A DNA stretch of 64,000 nucleotides from Acidobacteriota bacterium (lineage in GTDB: Bacteria; Acidobacteriota; Thermoanaerobaculia; Multivoradales; J023): positions 1 through 64,000 of the forward strand of contig JAJCXR010000038.1 of NCBI GenBank assembly GCA_029263315.1. The letters run 5' to 3'. This document shows, one piece after another, positions 16,248 to 28,623 of the stretch; the stretch's first letter is position 1, and each line of letters starts with the position of its first letter. The notes under the pieces are model-generated. The model saw only the letters and a list, made by a program, of their open reading frames with translations, had not been told where the DNA came from and made no database searches. The translations under genes and the position numbers were made by a program.

Positions 16248-16879
16248 TCCCTACGGCCCGATGGGGGTGCGTCATGGCCTTGGCCCTGCTTGTCGCGGGT
16301 TGGCCGCCGTCACCCCTCGCCGCGGCTCCCGATGCCCTGCCCATCAGCGGCCGTGTCATGGACGCCGGCGGGCAGCCCTTGGCGGGGGTCAGTGTCGTCC
16401 TGGAAGCCTCTCGCACGGCCTTCAGCTTGCGCAGCTTCAAGCGTCAAACCAGCGAGCCGGTGCAGGTACCCACCACGAGCAATGCCGACGGACGCTTCAC
16501 CTTCGATTGGCGTCGCGATCGTCACTTCACAAACCTACAGCTGTTGGTGGGTCTGCCGGTGCGCAAGGGCGGACGCGACACCTTCGAGGTTTTCCTGCGC
16601 CAGGACATCAGCGAGCAGGTGCGCAGCGCCGACGGCCGCTTCGAGATCCTCTTGACGGTGCAGGGCTCGGCACAGCTCGAATGGCTGCGACGATTCCTGG
16701 CGGGGCAATCCCATGCCGATGAGGACAAGGTCTTCCGCGAGCTGGGACGTCCCGATCGTCTGGACCACGACGCCGTCCTCGATGAATCGTCCTGGTGGTA
16801 TTTCGGGGCTGGCAAGGTCTATCATTTTCGGGCCGGAGCGCTGCAGCAAGTGACCCACTTTGATCCGCCGGGTGCTTGA
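16232..16879 (+). CDS. Exported protein with carboxypeptidase-regulatory-like domain, 215 aa
   Basis: A signal peptide (about 1-32) precedes a single Ig-like beta sandwich of the carboxypeptidase regulatory type: ISGRVMDAGGQPLAGVSVVLEAS with NADGRFTFDW (about 38-95). The remaining 110 residues are unrecognised and end in a Trp/Tyr-rich motif, SSWWYFGAGKVYHF, that looks like a short sensor or lipoprotein-binding repeat. The start overlaps lolA by 16 bases, so the two are co-transcribed; whether the roles are linked is unknown. Confidence 0.72.
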   Translation: MDGRIIPTARWGCVMALALLVAGWPPSPLAAAPDALPISGRVMDAGGQPLAGVSVVLEASRTAFSLRSFKRQTSEPVQVPTTSNADGRFTFDWRRDRHFTNLQLLVGLPVRKGGRDTFEVFLRQDISEQVRSADGRFEILLTVQGSAQLEWLRRFLAGQSHADEDKVFRELGRPDRLDHDAVLDESSWWYFGAGKVYHFRAGALQQVTHFDPPGA

Positions 16880-16886
16880 AACAACG

Positions 16887-16920
16887 GGTGCCAGGCACCT
16901 GTTGTTGGGTGCCAGGCACC
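16887..16920. repeat. Two copies of a GGTGCCAGGCACC dyad
   Basis: The near-palindrome GGTGCCAGGCACC occurs at 16887-16899 and 16908-16920, each followed by TGTTG. It lies just past the stop of the exported protein gene and is a REP-like element. Confidence 0.75.
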
Positions 16921-16934
16921 TGTTGGCAGTTGTA

Positions 16935-17085
16935 GAGGGAGCCTGCACCGGAGCCCTCACCCCCCGCCCTCTCCCGTAGGACGGGCGAGGGAGCCTGCAT
17001 CGGAGCCCTCACCCCCCGCCCTCTCCCGTAGGACGGTAGAGGGAGCCTGCATCGGAGCCCCGACCCCCCCGCCCTCTGCCGACGG
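16935..17085. repeat. 52-bp tandem repeat, three copies
   Basis: Units begin at 16935, 16987 and 17039 with GAGGGAGCCTGCA. The first two are almost identical; the third is diverged and shorter. It fills the gap between convergent genes and has no coding potential. Confidence 0.9.
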
Positions 17086-17136
17086 CGGCCGAGGGGGAAC
17101 CGGATCGTGGCTCTTGTTGGCTATTGGCGAATGGGC

Positions 17137-18366
17137 TCAACCACTTGCTGGCTTTTGCTGGCTCTCGATTCGTTTGCTGACTGAAGACTGCCGCGCCAGG
17201 GCTTCTTGTTGCAAGCGCCGCCAGACCATTTCTTCAACCGAGGTGTGACGCAGGGCAGGTCGCAGACCGAAGACGCCGCCTTTGGCCGGCGGCGGCGGTG
17301 CCAACTGAGCGGCCAAGGCCGGTTCCACCAACCGAGCTTCGATACGGCTGCGGGGCTCGACCCCGACCAGCAAGACATAGCGAAAACGCCGGGGGTGCAA
17401 GTCGCGCCATTGGTCGGTGCCGGGCATCGGGATGATGACGTGGTCCGGTGGCCGCTCTTGGGAGTCCGGTGGCTCGTCGCCGTAGTAAATCAAGGCGGGC
17501 GGTGTGTCGCTGTTGGGTAGGTCTAGGTAGAGGAATCCCTCGACCTTTTGCCCCCAATCGAAAAGGACTTCGGGCCCCGCTTCGGGCAGGTGTTTGCGCG
17601 GCCGATGGAGATCGATCCAGCGGTCGCTGTGGACGCCGCGCATGCGCTTTGGGGCCTTGCGCTGGGGGCGCTTGCCATCATCTAGTAGGGGGCGCTGGAG
17701 GAAGTGCGCCCCCGGTCGCCAACGGCCGGTGGGGGAGAGCGCCCAGACAACGGCCGGGGCACCGTTGGCGAGGCGACGCTCGAGATCGAAAAGGACCTCG
17801 TCGTGGCGCTTGAAGATCTGCCACCGGTCATCGCTCACCAGCAACGGCTGGATGTGGTCGAAGTCGTCGAGGTTTTGATTCTTGGGATCGTTGGCTTTGT
17901 GCTCGAGGATCCGCAGATCTGCCAGCAGGCCGCCAACCCCCCGCTGGCTGCGCAGCTCGATCACCAGCCGGTTGCGCCCCGTCCGCAGCTTGCCGGTGAG
18001 GTCGTAGGTATCGATGGCGGCCCCTTGGCGATAGGTATTGGCACCGAGGTAGAGACCGTTGAGGTAAACGATGTAGCTTTCATCGGCGACGATCGCCAAG
18101 CGGCCCCGGTTTTGGACGTCCGGAGGGGCGGCAAGCGCGAAATCGCGAGCTGCATAAAATGCCGTAGGAGCTTTGCCCGTCTCCGGGGCCCAGATCCATT
18201 GGGCTCCCTGCATCGGGGTTTCAGCCGAGCGCCAAAGGGCTAGACCGTGCTGGGCGGCGACCATCAGCAGGGCGAGCAGGCTTGCCGCCAGGAGGGTGAG
18301 GCCAGGCCGCAGGCGGAGATACCGCCAGGGGGCGACGACGGTGCGTTGGTGGGAGTCCGTATCCAC
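17137..18366 (-). CDS. Membrane-anchored protein with rhamnosidase-N-like domain, 409 aa
   Basis: One hydrophobic segment near residues 22-44 anchors the protein. Residues 55-160 resemble the N-terminal beta-sandwich of alpha-L-rhamnosidases: QWIWAP, FYAARDFAL, ADESYIVYLNGLYLG, then YDLTGKLRTGRNRLVIEL. Such domains bind sugars. The catalytic (alpha/alpha)6 barrel is absent, so this is not expected to be an active rhamnosidase. The C-terminal half contains FDWGQKVEGFLYLDL and DQWRDLHPRRFRYVLLVG, again beta-rich. It is convergent with the exported protein gene and divergent from kdsB, with no operon partner. Confidence 0.6.
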   Translation of the reverse strand: MDTDSHQRTVVAPWRYLRLRPGLTLLAASLLALLMVAAQHGLALWRSAETPMQGAQWIWAPETGKAPTAFYAARDFALAAPPDVQNRGRLAIVADESYIVYLNGLYLGANTYRQGAAIDTYDLTGKLRTGRNRLVIELRSQRGVGGLLADLRILEHKANDPKNQNLDDFDHIQPLLVSDDRWQIFKRHDEVLFDLERRLANGAPAVVWALSPTGRWRPGAHFLQRPLLDDGKRPQRKAPKRMRGVHSDRWIDLHRPRKHLPEAGPEVLFDWGQKVEGFLYLDLPNSDTPPALIYYGDEPPDSQERPPDHVIIPMPGTDQWRDLHPRRFRYVLLVGVEPRSRIEARLVEPALAAQLAPPPPAKGGVFGLRPALRHTSVEEMVWRRLQQEALARQSSVSKRIESQQKPASG

Positions 18367-18586
18367 CGACGGAATTTAGCATTCCCCAACCTCCCCACAA
18401 AGAACTGTGACGACTAAGTCCATGTCATGTGCTCCATGGAAGCGCCCTCAACCGACCGATCGATCGGTACCAACATTGACGACGCCTCGGCACCCAGATA
18501 GATTTAGACGTGCTCGCCAACAAACTTGACCATCAAGCTTGTCAATGGGCGTCACGATCATTCAACCCAACCGAAACGACTTGAAG

Positions 18587-22056
<3,470 letters not shown>

Positions 22057-22060
<4 letters not shown>

Positions 22061-23043
22061 GCAGCGGCCCCATCGGCAAGGGTCGGTCGCCCCGCGAGGT
22101 CGCCAAGTGGGTCATCGACATCGAGGCGCAAGCCGTGCACGGCCTGTTGGCGCAGCTGGACGAGCGCTTCGATCGGGCGGTGGAGCTGCTGCAGCAATGC
22201 CGTGGCCGGGTGATTTGCACCGGCATGGGCAAGAGTGGCTTGATCATGAAGAAAGTGGCGGCCACCATGTCGTCCACCGGCACGCCGGCCCTCTTCCTGC
22301 ATCCGGCAGAGGCGGTGCACGGCGATTTGGGGATGATCACCGAGGGTGACGTGGTGCTGGCTGCTTCCTACTCCGGAACCACCGAGGAGCTGATGCGGTT
22401 GGTGGAGATGGTCAAGCGGTTGGCGACGCCGCTCATCGCCATCACCGGCAAAGAAGGGTCGCCCCTGGCCCGCCATGCGGACGTCCACTTGCCGGTGGCC
22501 ATCGATCAAGAAGCCTGCCCGCTGAACCTGGCGCCCACCGCCTCGACCACCGTCACCCTGGCCTTGGGGGACGCTCTGGCCATGGCGCTGTTGGAGTCCC
22601 GCGGTTTCACCCACGAGGACTTCGCCCAATTTCATCCGGGCGGACAGCTGGGCAAGAAGCTGCGCAAGGTTGGCCAGTTAATGCATCGCGGAGACGATTT
22701 GCCGTGGGTGCGGGAAGACGCCACCGTGCGCCAAGCCATTTCCGAGATCTCCCGCAAGGGCCTCGGGGTCACCGCCGTCTGCGACGCGGACATGCGTCTC
22801 CTGGGTTGTTTGACGGACGGCGATCTGAGGCGGCTGCTCGACCGGGTGGACGATCCACTGGAGGATCCGGTGCAACAACGGATGCACAGCTCTCCCCAGA
22901 CCATCAGCGCCGATGTCTTGGCTTCGGTGGCCCTACAGCAGATGGAAGAGAAGCGCATTACGTCGTTGTTCGTTTGTGACCGGGAGAAGACGCTCGAGGG
23001 CCTCTTGCACCTTCACGACCTCTGGCGTATCGAGCTCTTTTGA
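22057..23043 (+). CDS. kdsD: Arabinose-5-phosphate isomerase (KpsF/GutQ family), 328 aa
   Basis: The enzyme converts ribulose 5-phosphate to arabinose 5-phosphate, the KdsA substrate. A SIS domain (about 30-180) carries GRVICTGMGKSGLIMKKVAA, the invariant AEAVHGDLGMI and SYSGTTEEL. Two CBS domains follow (about 205-325), with SEISRKGLGVTAVCDADMRL and KRITSLFVCDREKTLEGLLH. Length is normal. The ATG overlaps the kdsA stop as ATGA. Its place between kdsA and kdsC supports the biosynthetic role over a sugar-catabolic GutQ role. Confidence 0.97.
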
Positions 23044-23080
23044 GCAGGATGTCGCCTTTCCGACCTTCCAGGAGCTGATC

Positions 23081-23617
23081 TTGTTCGACGAGACATTTGT
23101 TCGCCGGGCCCGTGGCCTCGTATGGTTGCTTTTCGATGTCGACGGTGTCTTGACCGATGGCTCGCTTCTCTACAGCAAACGGGGCGAGGAGCTGAAGCGT
23201 TTCAGCGTCCGCGATGGTTTGGGGTTCCGCATGGCGCAACGGGCCGGGCTGCGCTTGGGTCTGCTTTCTGGACGCCGTTCCCGAGCTCTGGAGAAGCGGG
23301 CCGCCGAGCTCGATATCGAAGCAGTGATCCTCGGCTCCAAGGACAAGATCCAGGACTTCGAGAGCTTTCTCAGCAAATACGATGCGGTGCCCGGTCAAGT
23401 GGCCTTCATGGGCGACGATCTGCCCGACCTGCCGGTGCTCGGCCGCTGCGCCTTGTCTTTCGCTCCACGGGACGCCGCCGAAGAGGTGCGCACCCTGGTG
23501 CAACATGTCGTCGATGTGGACGGCGGCCATGGCGCCGCCCGTCGCATGATCGAGACCATTCTCAAGGCACGGGGTGATTGGGAGAGGCTCCTCTCCCAGT
23601 ATTCCCTGGAGCAGTGA
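23081..23617 (+). CDS. kdsC: Kdo-8-phosphate phosphatase (HAD family), 178 aa
   Basis: KdsC removes the phosphate from Kdo-8-P. The HAD motifs are FDVDGVLTDG (nucleophile and acid/base Asp), LGLLSGR, and the late KDK plus MGDDLPDLPVL. The protein is of the small, capless type with typical length. The conserved sequence begins at once after a TTG at 23081 preceded by AGGAG; the ATG at 23049 is out of frame. Thus at least two genes in this operon use TTG starts. Confidence 0.96.
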   Translation: MFDETFVRRARGLVWLLFDVDGVLTDGSLLYSKRGEELKRFSVRDGLGFRMAQRAGLRLGLLSGRRSRALEKRAAELDIEAVILGSKDKIQDFESFLSKYDAVPGQVAFMGDDLPDLPVLGRCALSFAPRDAAEEVRTLVQHVVDVDGGHGAARRMIETILKARGDWERLLSQYSLEQ

Positions 23618-23642
23618 GCGTCAAGGTAGGACCTTCGCTGTC

Positions 23643-24605
23643 GTGAGTCAATCGTCGCAGCCGAAGGGCCGGGCTGGACGCCCGGTCTCGAGACGTCAGG
23701 TCTCGAAGCGCCAGGTCTCGAAGCGTCGGGCGCTCAGACGTTGGCGTTCGCCCCTGCTGGCCGGCTCGGCGCGTCTTGGCCGGGTGGTTTTCGGCACCCT
23801 CAGCTGGTCCCAGGCCCAGGCCGCCGGGGCTGCCCTCGGTCGCCTGGCCTGGCATTTGGCGGGCCGCGACCGGCGTCGCATCTTGGAGCACCTGGAGCTC
23901 GCTTTCCCGGAGGCCAGCAGCGCTTGGCGCCTGGCCTGCGGCCGCGGTTGTTTTTGTCATCTCGGACGCAGTCTCGGCGAGCTGTTGCACCTCTGGCGTC
24001 GTCCCGCCGGCGAAGCGGAGCGGCACGTGCGTGTCGAGGGGTTCGAGGTCATCGAGGACCTGCGGCGGCAAGGCCGACCCATCCTGGTGCTCACCGGGCA
24101 CTGCGGTAATTGGGAGCTGATCTCCACCGCCAACCAATCCCACGGTCTCGGTTTGGCCGCCATGGCGCGGCAGAATGACGATGCCCACCTCGACCGGCTG
24201 ATCGTCGCCCTGCGGCAGCATTTGGGGTCGATCACCATCGCCAGGGGTGGTACCTCGTCCAGTCGGTTGTTGTTGCAGACCCTGCGGCGCGGTGGAGCCC
24301 TCGCCATGTTGATCGATCAAGATATCGCCACCGACGGTGTCTGGGTGCCGTTTTTCGGCCGGCCGGCCTTCACCCCCCTGGCGGCCGCCAACCTGGCCCT
24401 TCGACTGGGTGCCGTCGCCGTGCCCACCTTTGTCGAGAGGCTGGACGACGGCACCCATCGCCTGACTTTTCACCCGCCTTTGCAGCTGCCCTCCGACACC
24501 ACGGAAGCCACCGCCCTGATGACCGCCACCATCGAGGCGCAAATCCGTCGCCGTCCCGAGCAGTGGGTGTGGATGCACCGTCGTTGGCGCCGGCAGCCGA
24601 CATAG
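23643..24605 (+). CDS. lpxL: Lipid A biosynthesis acyltransferase (LpxL/HtrB family), 320 aa
   Basis: This inner-membrane enzyme adds a secondary acyl chain to Kdo-lipid A. Family features are LTGHCGNWELI with the His-x4-Glu-like catalytic pair, the middle motif GGTSSSRLLLQTLRRGGALAMLIDQD, and the C-terminal PEQWVWMHRRWR. The N-terminal 35 residues are Arg-rich and partly made of a repeated QVSKR unit (GTCTCGAAGCG repeats in DNA). GTG at 23643 follows an AGGTAGGA site. It closes the Kdo/lipid A run. The exact acyl position cannot be told. Confidence 0.88.
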   Translation: MSQSSQPKGRAGRPVSRRQVSKRQVSKRRALRRWRSPLLAGSARLGRVVFGTLSWSQAQAAGAALGRLAWHLAGRDRRRILEHLELAFPEASSAWRLACGRGCFCHLGRSLGELLHLWRRPAGEAERHVRVEGFEVIEDLRRQGRPILVLTGHCGNWELISTANQSHGLGLAAMARQNDDAHLDRLIVALRQHLGSITIARGGTSSSRLLLQTLRRGGALAMLIDQDIATDGVWVPFFGRPAFTPLAAANLALRLGAVAVPTFVERLDDGTHRLTFHPPLQLPSDTTEATALMTATIEAQIRRRPEQWVWMHRRWRRQPT

Positions 24606-24635
24606 GTGCTCAGCCGACTCAGGTGTCTGGCAGGT

Positions 24636-25328
24636 TCAAGAAGCGGAATTGCTCCAGTTTTCGGGTAAGCCAGTCCAAGCGTTGATACCCACCATATGGT
24701 TGCCACGTCGGCTGAACAGGTACAAGCTGAGGCCGGCGGCGAGGACGGCGGCAAGGTGGCAGAACAAAATGCTGTTCCAGGAGTCGTAGGGTTTGATGAG
24801 GTCCGTGCCGACCAGGATGAGGGCGAAGGCGGGGGCCAAGCCGATGTTCAGGGCGAGGGCTGCCCACCGCCGCCGACTCAAGCGTATGCTGAGCTCTTCG
24901 TTGAAATAGATGCAGCCGATGAGCACCAGATTGATCGCCTGGGACCCCAGGATAGTCAGCAAGGAGGCATCTAGAGAGGGGGAGGTCAGGGGCGCCAGAA
25001 GGTAGAGGATCGACATGCCCACGGCGGCCAACAGGGTGGCTGTGAGCTGGACGATCAGGGGCATGGTCAGACGTCCTATACCGATGCTGCGGTTGTTCAA
25101 CGGTAGGGTGTTCCACAGCAGGTCTCGACGCTCGAAGTGGTCGATGCTGAACAGATAGATGGAGGTGCCGAGGCCGATGGCCAGCACGTAGAGACGCCAA
25201 ATCCTGAGGGCAGCGCGGGGACTGTCGGCCAGCAGGCTGAGCACGGTGCACGCCACCAAGGCGAGCAGAGCGAAGGCCAGGGCCGGACGCCCACGATAGG
25301 CGAAGGGGGCGGTGATCAGATGACGCAT
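24636..25328 (-). CDS. ABC-2-type membrane permease component, 230 aa
   Basis: About six hydrophobic segments span the protein, beginning with LAFALLALVACTVLSLLA (about 20-37). Between the second and third helices lies HFERRDLLWNTLPLNNRSIGI, which resembles the cytoplasmic loop of ABC-2 transporters that control membrane or cell-surface functions. ATG at 25328 follows GGAG and begins the conserved part; the frame extends further upstream. It is last in the operon after the ATPase, 102 bp downstream, and is its likely partner. Substrate is unknown. Confidence 0.7.
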   Translation of the reverse strand: MRHLITAPFAYRGRPALAFALLALVACTVLSLLADSPRAALRIWRLYVLAIGLGTSIYLFSIDHFERRDLLWNTLPLNNRSIGIGRLTMPLIVQLTATLLAAVGMSILYLLAPLTSPSLDASLLTILGSQAINLVLIGCIYFNEELSIRLSRRRWAALALNIGLAPAFALILVGTDLIKPYDSWNSILFCHLAAVLAAGLSLYLFSRRGNHMVGINAWTGLPENWSNSAS

Positions 25329-25430
25329 GGAAGACTCCAAAGGCTTAGGGGTGAAGTGACGACGACGCAGTTGGACCTGTCGGTCGCAGAGCCGCAAGAG
25401 GATGGTGGACACTGGAAGTGCAGACGGGGC

Positions 25431-26363
25431 TCATATTGACGCCACGCGGTTAGACGCCACACGGTTAGACGCCACACGGTGATCCTCTTTCAGTATCTCG
25501 ACGGTGATTTCGTCGATAGTCATGCGCGACATCTGGATGGCGCTGGCACCGAGCTCTCGCAAGTGGCGGCTGGTCACCTCGTGGTCACTGCTCACCACCT
25601 GGTGCTCCGTGCCTTGGCGGCGCAGGCCGCGGGCCGCATCGAGACCATCGAGGTGGGTGTCGTGGCGCTCGAGGCGAAAGGAAATCCGCCTCCAGGCCTC
25701 GGTGAGATCATCCTTGGCGCTGCGGGCGACCAATCGACCGTGGCGTAGGAAAGCGATTTCGTCGGCCAGGCGAGCGATGTCGGAGAGCACATGGGTGGAA
25801 TAGAGGATGGCGTGCTGGCCGTCCTCCATGGTTTCCCACAGGGCGTCCAGGACCTCGGCCCGGACCACCGGGTCGAGACCTTGGGTCGGTTCGTCGAGCA
25901 GCAACAAACGTGGGTTGTGGGCAAGGGCGGCCACCATCGCCAGCTTGGCCCGATTGCCTCGGGACAGTGCCCCGACGGGTTTATCGAGGGCGAGATCGAA
26001 ACGCCGTGCTAAGGCCTCTGCCCGGCTGGCATCCCAGCGCTCATAGAAGCGGCCGACGAAGTCCAGGTTTCGGCGCACCGACCAGCGGCGAAAGAATCCC
26101 TGCGCCTCGCCGACAAATCCGACCTGCTGTTTCCACGAGGGATCTTTGGGGTCGTTGGCCACGCCGCAGATTTGAATCTCGCCGCCGTCCCGGCGGAGCA
26201 AGTGCATGATGGCGTGGAGAGTGGTCGATTTGCCGGCTCCGTTGGGGCCGACGAAGGCCAGGACCTGCCCGGGCTCGAGGGTCAGATCCAGAGGGCCGAG
26301 CTGGAAATCACCGTACTGCTTGGTGACACCGCTCAGGGAGAGAATGGGGGGTTGCGGGCTCAT
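25431..26363 (-). CDS. ABC transporter ATP-binding protein, 310 aa
   Basis: The nucleotide-binding domain has Walker A GPNGAGKST (about 39-47), a Q-loop in QVGFVGEAQGF, the variant signature LSRGN in place of LSGGQ, Walker B LLLLDEP and the switch His in YSTHV. The 80-residue C-terminal extension ends in a threefold NRVAS repeat encoded by 15-bp units. Its ATG overlaps the GntR stop as ATGA. It pairs with the permease downstream. YtrA-type regulators usually control such ABC-2 systems, so induction by cell-envelope stress is plausible but inferred. Confidence 0.93.
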   Translation of the reverse strand: MSPQPPILSLSGVTKQYGDFQLGPLDLTLEPGQVLAFVGPNGAGKSTTLHAIMHLLRRDGGEIQICGVANDPKDPSWKQQVGFVGEAQGFFRRWSVRRNLDFVGRFYERWDASRAEALARRFDLALDKPVGALSRGNRAKLAMVAALAHNPRLLLLDEPTQGLDPVVRAEVLDALWETMEDGQHAILYSTHVLSDIARLADEIAFLRHGRLVARSAKDDLTEAWRRISFRLERHDTHLDGLDAARGLRRQGTEHQVVSSDHEVTSRHLRELGASAIQMSRMTIDEITVEILKEDHRVASNRVASNRVASI

Positions 26364-26749
26364 CGTTCCTTACCTCCGTCGGCGTCGACGATCTGATGAA
26401 AAATTTGACTCATTTGAGGGTCGTCCAGTCCTTCGGCGCGGCCCTCTTCGACCAGCGGCTCGACGGCATCGCGAAAGCGTTGGCCGGCCAGGTGGGTCCG
26501 GTTGCTCTGGCTCAACGAGCGCACGAAGAAGCCCTTACCGCGACGTGCTTGGATCAGCCCTTCGCGGTCCAGATCCTCGTAGGCCCGTTGTACGGTGATG
26601 ACGCTGACCCGGCTGTTGCGCGCCAGTCCGCGGATGGACGGCAGGCTGTCCCCTTCCACCAACTCACCGGCCAGGATCTTGGCCCGCACTTGGCGGGAAA
26701 TCTGTTGGTGCAAGGGCTCGTCGGAGACATCGGTCAGTTGCAGCAGCAT
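26360..26749 (-). CDS. GntR-family (YtrA subfamily) regulator, 129 aa
   Basis: The winged helix occupies residues 10-75: PLHQQISRQVRAKILAGEL, then LPSIRGLARNSRVSVITVQR and GLIQARRGKGFFV. The short helical tail without a ligand domain is typical of the YtrA subfamily, which represses its own ABC operon. ATG at 26749 begins the conserved sequence, two bases after the upstream gene's stop. A second winged helix of the same type lies in the gene before it. Confidence 0.92.
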   Translation of the reverse strand: MLLQLTDVSDEPLHQQISRQVRAKILAGELVEGDSLPSIRGLARNSRVSVITVQRAYEDLDREGLIQARRGKGFFVRSLSQSNRTHLAGQRFRDAVEPLVEEGRAEGLDDPQMSQIFHQIVDADGGKER

Positions 26750-26751
26750 GT

Positions 26752-27801
26752 TCAGCGCCTCCGTTCCAAAACCATGGTGGTCCAATCGTCGTCGATCAAG
26801 ATGGCTGTTTGGTTGCGCAATGCGTCGAGCATGGCGTCGAGCCAGGCCTCGGCATCGCGATGCGGCGGGGTGCTCCAGCTTTTGCCGAGATGCTCCTCCA
26901 AGCGGTCATAGCCGAAGGGCTCGCCATCGTCGCGGGTCGCTTCCGGCAGGCCGTCGGTGAGCAGGAGGAAGCGGTCGCCGGGCTGCAAGGTAAGGCTGAC
27001 GGAGCTGTAGCCGACCCGCGAGCGCAGGCCCAAGGGCAGGCGCTCGCCGGGCACGACGACGGCCTCCGGCTGGCGGGCGCCCGCCGCATTACAACGCAGC
27101 ACGTAGGGATCCGGCAGACCGGCGTTGGCGATCTCCAAGCGACCGCTCTTGGGGGTGAAACGGGCCAAGGCCAGGGCGATGAACTCCCGTCGACCGAGCT
27201 CATGGCAGAGCCGTCGATTGAGCTCCTGGAGCACCTCGACGACGGGCCGTGCCGTCGTCAGGAACGGCAAGATGGCTTTGAAGGAGGCCATGATCAGGCT
27301 CGGGCCGATACCTTTGCCGGCGACATCGGCGACCACCAGATCGACGGTGCCGTCACCGTGCCGGAGAATGTCGTAGAAGTCGCCGGCCACGAAGCGGGCC
27401 GGCTCGTTGCGGGCCACCACCGTCCAACCATCCGCATCGAGGCGGGGTGGCGGAAGCAGACGACATTGAATATCCCGGGCCAAGGTCAGCTCCTTGGCGG
27501 AAATCTCGCCGTCGTCGAGGCTTTCCATCAGCCGATCATGGGCCAACTCGCGGCGCTGAGACGCCTTCACTTCGGCGACCAGGAAATGCCCTTCCGGTTG
27601 CGTCTCGAGGAGGCCATCGGCCGCCAGGTGGTCCAGGGCCCGCCGCACGCTGACCACCGACATGCGATGTTGGCGGGCAAGGCTCCGAGGTTGAACCTCG
27701 GCGCCGACGCTTACGGAGCCTCCGAGAATCCGGCTGCGCAGCTGTCGGGACATCTGGCGATGCATGGGTTCGCGGGAATGTTCGGTGAGATTGAGGATCA
27801 T
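26752..27801 (-). CDS. GntR winged helix fused to PP2C/SpoIIE phosphatase, 349 aa
   Basis: Residues 1-75 form a YtrA-like DNA-binding domain: SREPMHRQMSRQLRSRILGG, then SLARQHRMSVVSVRRALDHL and LLETQPEGHFLV. A linker with ARDIQCRLLPPP leads to a SpoIIE/RsbU-type phosphatase (about 125-345): FVAGDFYDILRHGDG, VVADVAGKGIGPSLIM, LPDPYVL, GDRFLLLTDGLPEA and the final DDWTTMVLE. The metal-binding Asp residues are present. This would be a phosphatase tethered to DNA, or a regulator whose activity is coupled to a phosphoprotein. It is first in the operon. ATG at 27801 begins the winged helix. Confidence 0.88.
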   Translation of the reverse strand: MILNLTEHSREPMHRQMSRQLRSRILGGSVSVGAEVQPRSLARQHRMSVVSVRRALDHLAADGLLETQPEGHFLVAEVKASQRRELAHDRLMESLDDGEISAKELTLARDIQCRLLPPPRLDADGWTVVARNEPARFVAGDFYDILRHGDGTVDLVVADVAGKGIGPSLIMASFKAILPFLTTARPVVEVLQELNRRLCHELGRREFIALALARFTPKSGRLEIANAGLPDPYVLRCNAAGARQPEAVVVPGERLPLGLRSRVGYSSVSLTLQPGDRFLLLTDGLPEATRDDGEPFGYDRLEEHLGKSWSTPPHRDAEAWLDAMLDALRNQTAILIDDDWTTMVLERRR

Positions 27802-27886
27802 GGTGTGCCCAATGGGTTTGTGGTGTTGTCTATGACTAGCTTGTTGGTCAGCTGATGTTTTGCGGTCAGGTCGTGCTGACTGTTCA

Positions 27887-27918
27887 TGTACAATATATAC
27901 AGTAGGTACGCTAGTCAA
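27887..27918 (-). promoter_or_regulatory. Promoter with overlapping operator for the GntR-ABC operon
   Basis: On the minus strand TTGACT (27918-27913) is followed after 17 bases by TATTGT, or after 15 by TATATT. The dyad TGTACAATATATACA (27887-27901) overlaps the -10, and GTAC recurs at 27906. A GntR repressor binding here would block the operon. The site is about 85 bases upstream of the first ATG. Confidence 0.6.
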
Positions 27919-28041
27919 GCCTAAAGGTTGTGCATTTCTTCAAGATGTTGTGAAGTTGAGTTGCCAGTTCCGCTAGAATCATCTAGCGACTCATCATCCA
28001 GCGACCCATAGTGAATCTCAGATGCTCGAGAGGATGGTCCG

Positions 28042-28614
28042 ATGACCGGGGTAGACGTCAGCATCGATCGCAAGGCTCAACAGGAGCACTTGAACAGCGT
28101 GTGTGAGCGCGGCGTCCAGGCCTGCCGCGATGGTGATTGGGAGACTGGCCTAGTGGACCTCGCCTGGTTGGTACAGGGGAAGCAGGCCAAGCAGTTGCCG
28201 GGGCTTTGCTATTCCTTCCTGGGTTATGGCATCGCCCATCGGCAGAAGGATGTCGACCGAGGGCGCAAGCTCTGCCGTCACGCCACCAAGATCGAGTGGT
28301 TCCAACCGGACAACTACTTCAATCTGGCGCGGACCTGCCTGTTAGCGGAGCGCTATCGACAGGAAGCCGTCGAGGCAGTGCTCGAAGGATTGAAGGTCGA
28401 TCCCGAGCACGAAGGGTTGATGCAGCTCAATCAAGAGATCGGCTATCGACGTCCACCGGTGATCGGTTTCCTGCCACGTACCAACATTCTCAATCGCATC
28501 TTCGGCAGCCTAAGGCACTCGGTCAAGAAGCCGGCCCCAGGCAAGAAGCCCGTCCCGGGTAAGAATCCTCAAGCCGTCGAAGCGGCGGATTCCGGTTCCG
28601 TCATCGTCGGCTGA
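28042..28614 (+). CDS. TPR-like hypothetical protein, 190 aa
   Basis: Residues 15-140 form four or five helical pairs resembling degenerate tetratricopeptide repeats, for example NYFNLARTCLLAERYRQEAV followed by LEGLKVDPEHEGL. The tail is Lys/Pro-rich with a doubled PGKKPVPGK unit. There is no signal peptide or membrane segment. It precedes the lipoprotein gene by nine bases, so they may be co-transcribed. Function is unknown; an adaptor role fits the fold. Confidence 0.65.
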   Translation: MTGVDVSIDRKAQQEHLNSVCERGVQACRDGDWETGLVDLAWLVQGKQAKQLPGLCYSFLGYGIAHRQKDVDRGRKLCRHATKIEWFQPDNYFNLARTCLLAERYRQEAVEAVLEGLKVDPEHEGLMQLNQEIGYRRPPVIGFLPRTNILNRIFGSLRHSVKKPAPGKKPVPGKNPQAVEAADSGSVIVG

Positions 28615-28623
28615 GGGCCCAGT

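Noticed and set aside
17137..18366. Active alpha-L-rhamnosidase
   Set aside because: Only the N-terminal sugar-binding-like sandwich is recognisable; the catalytic barrel is missing.
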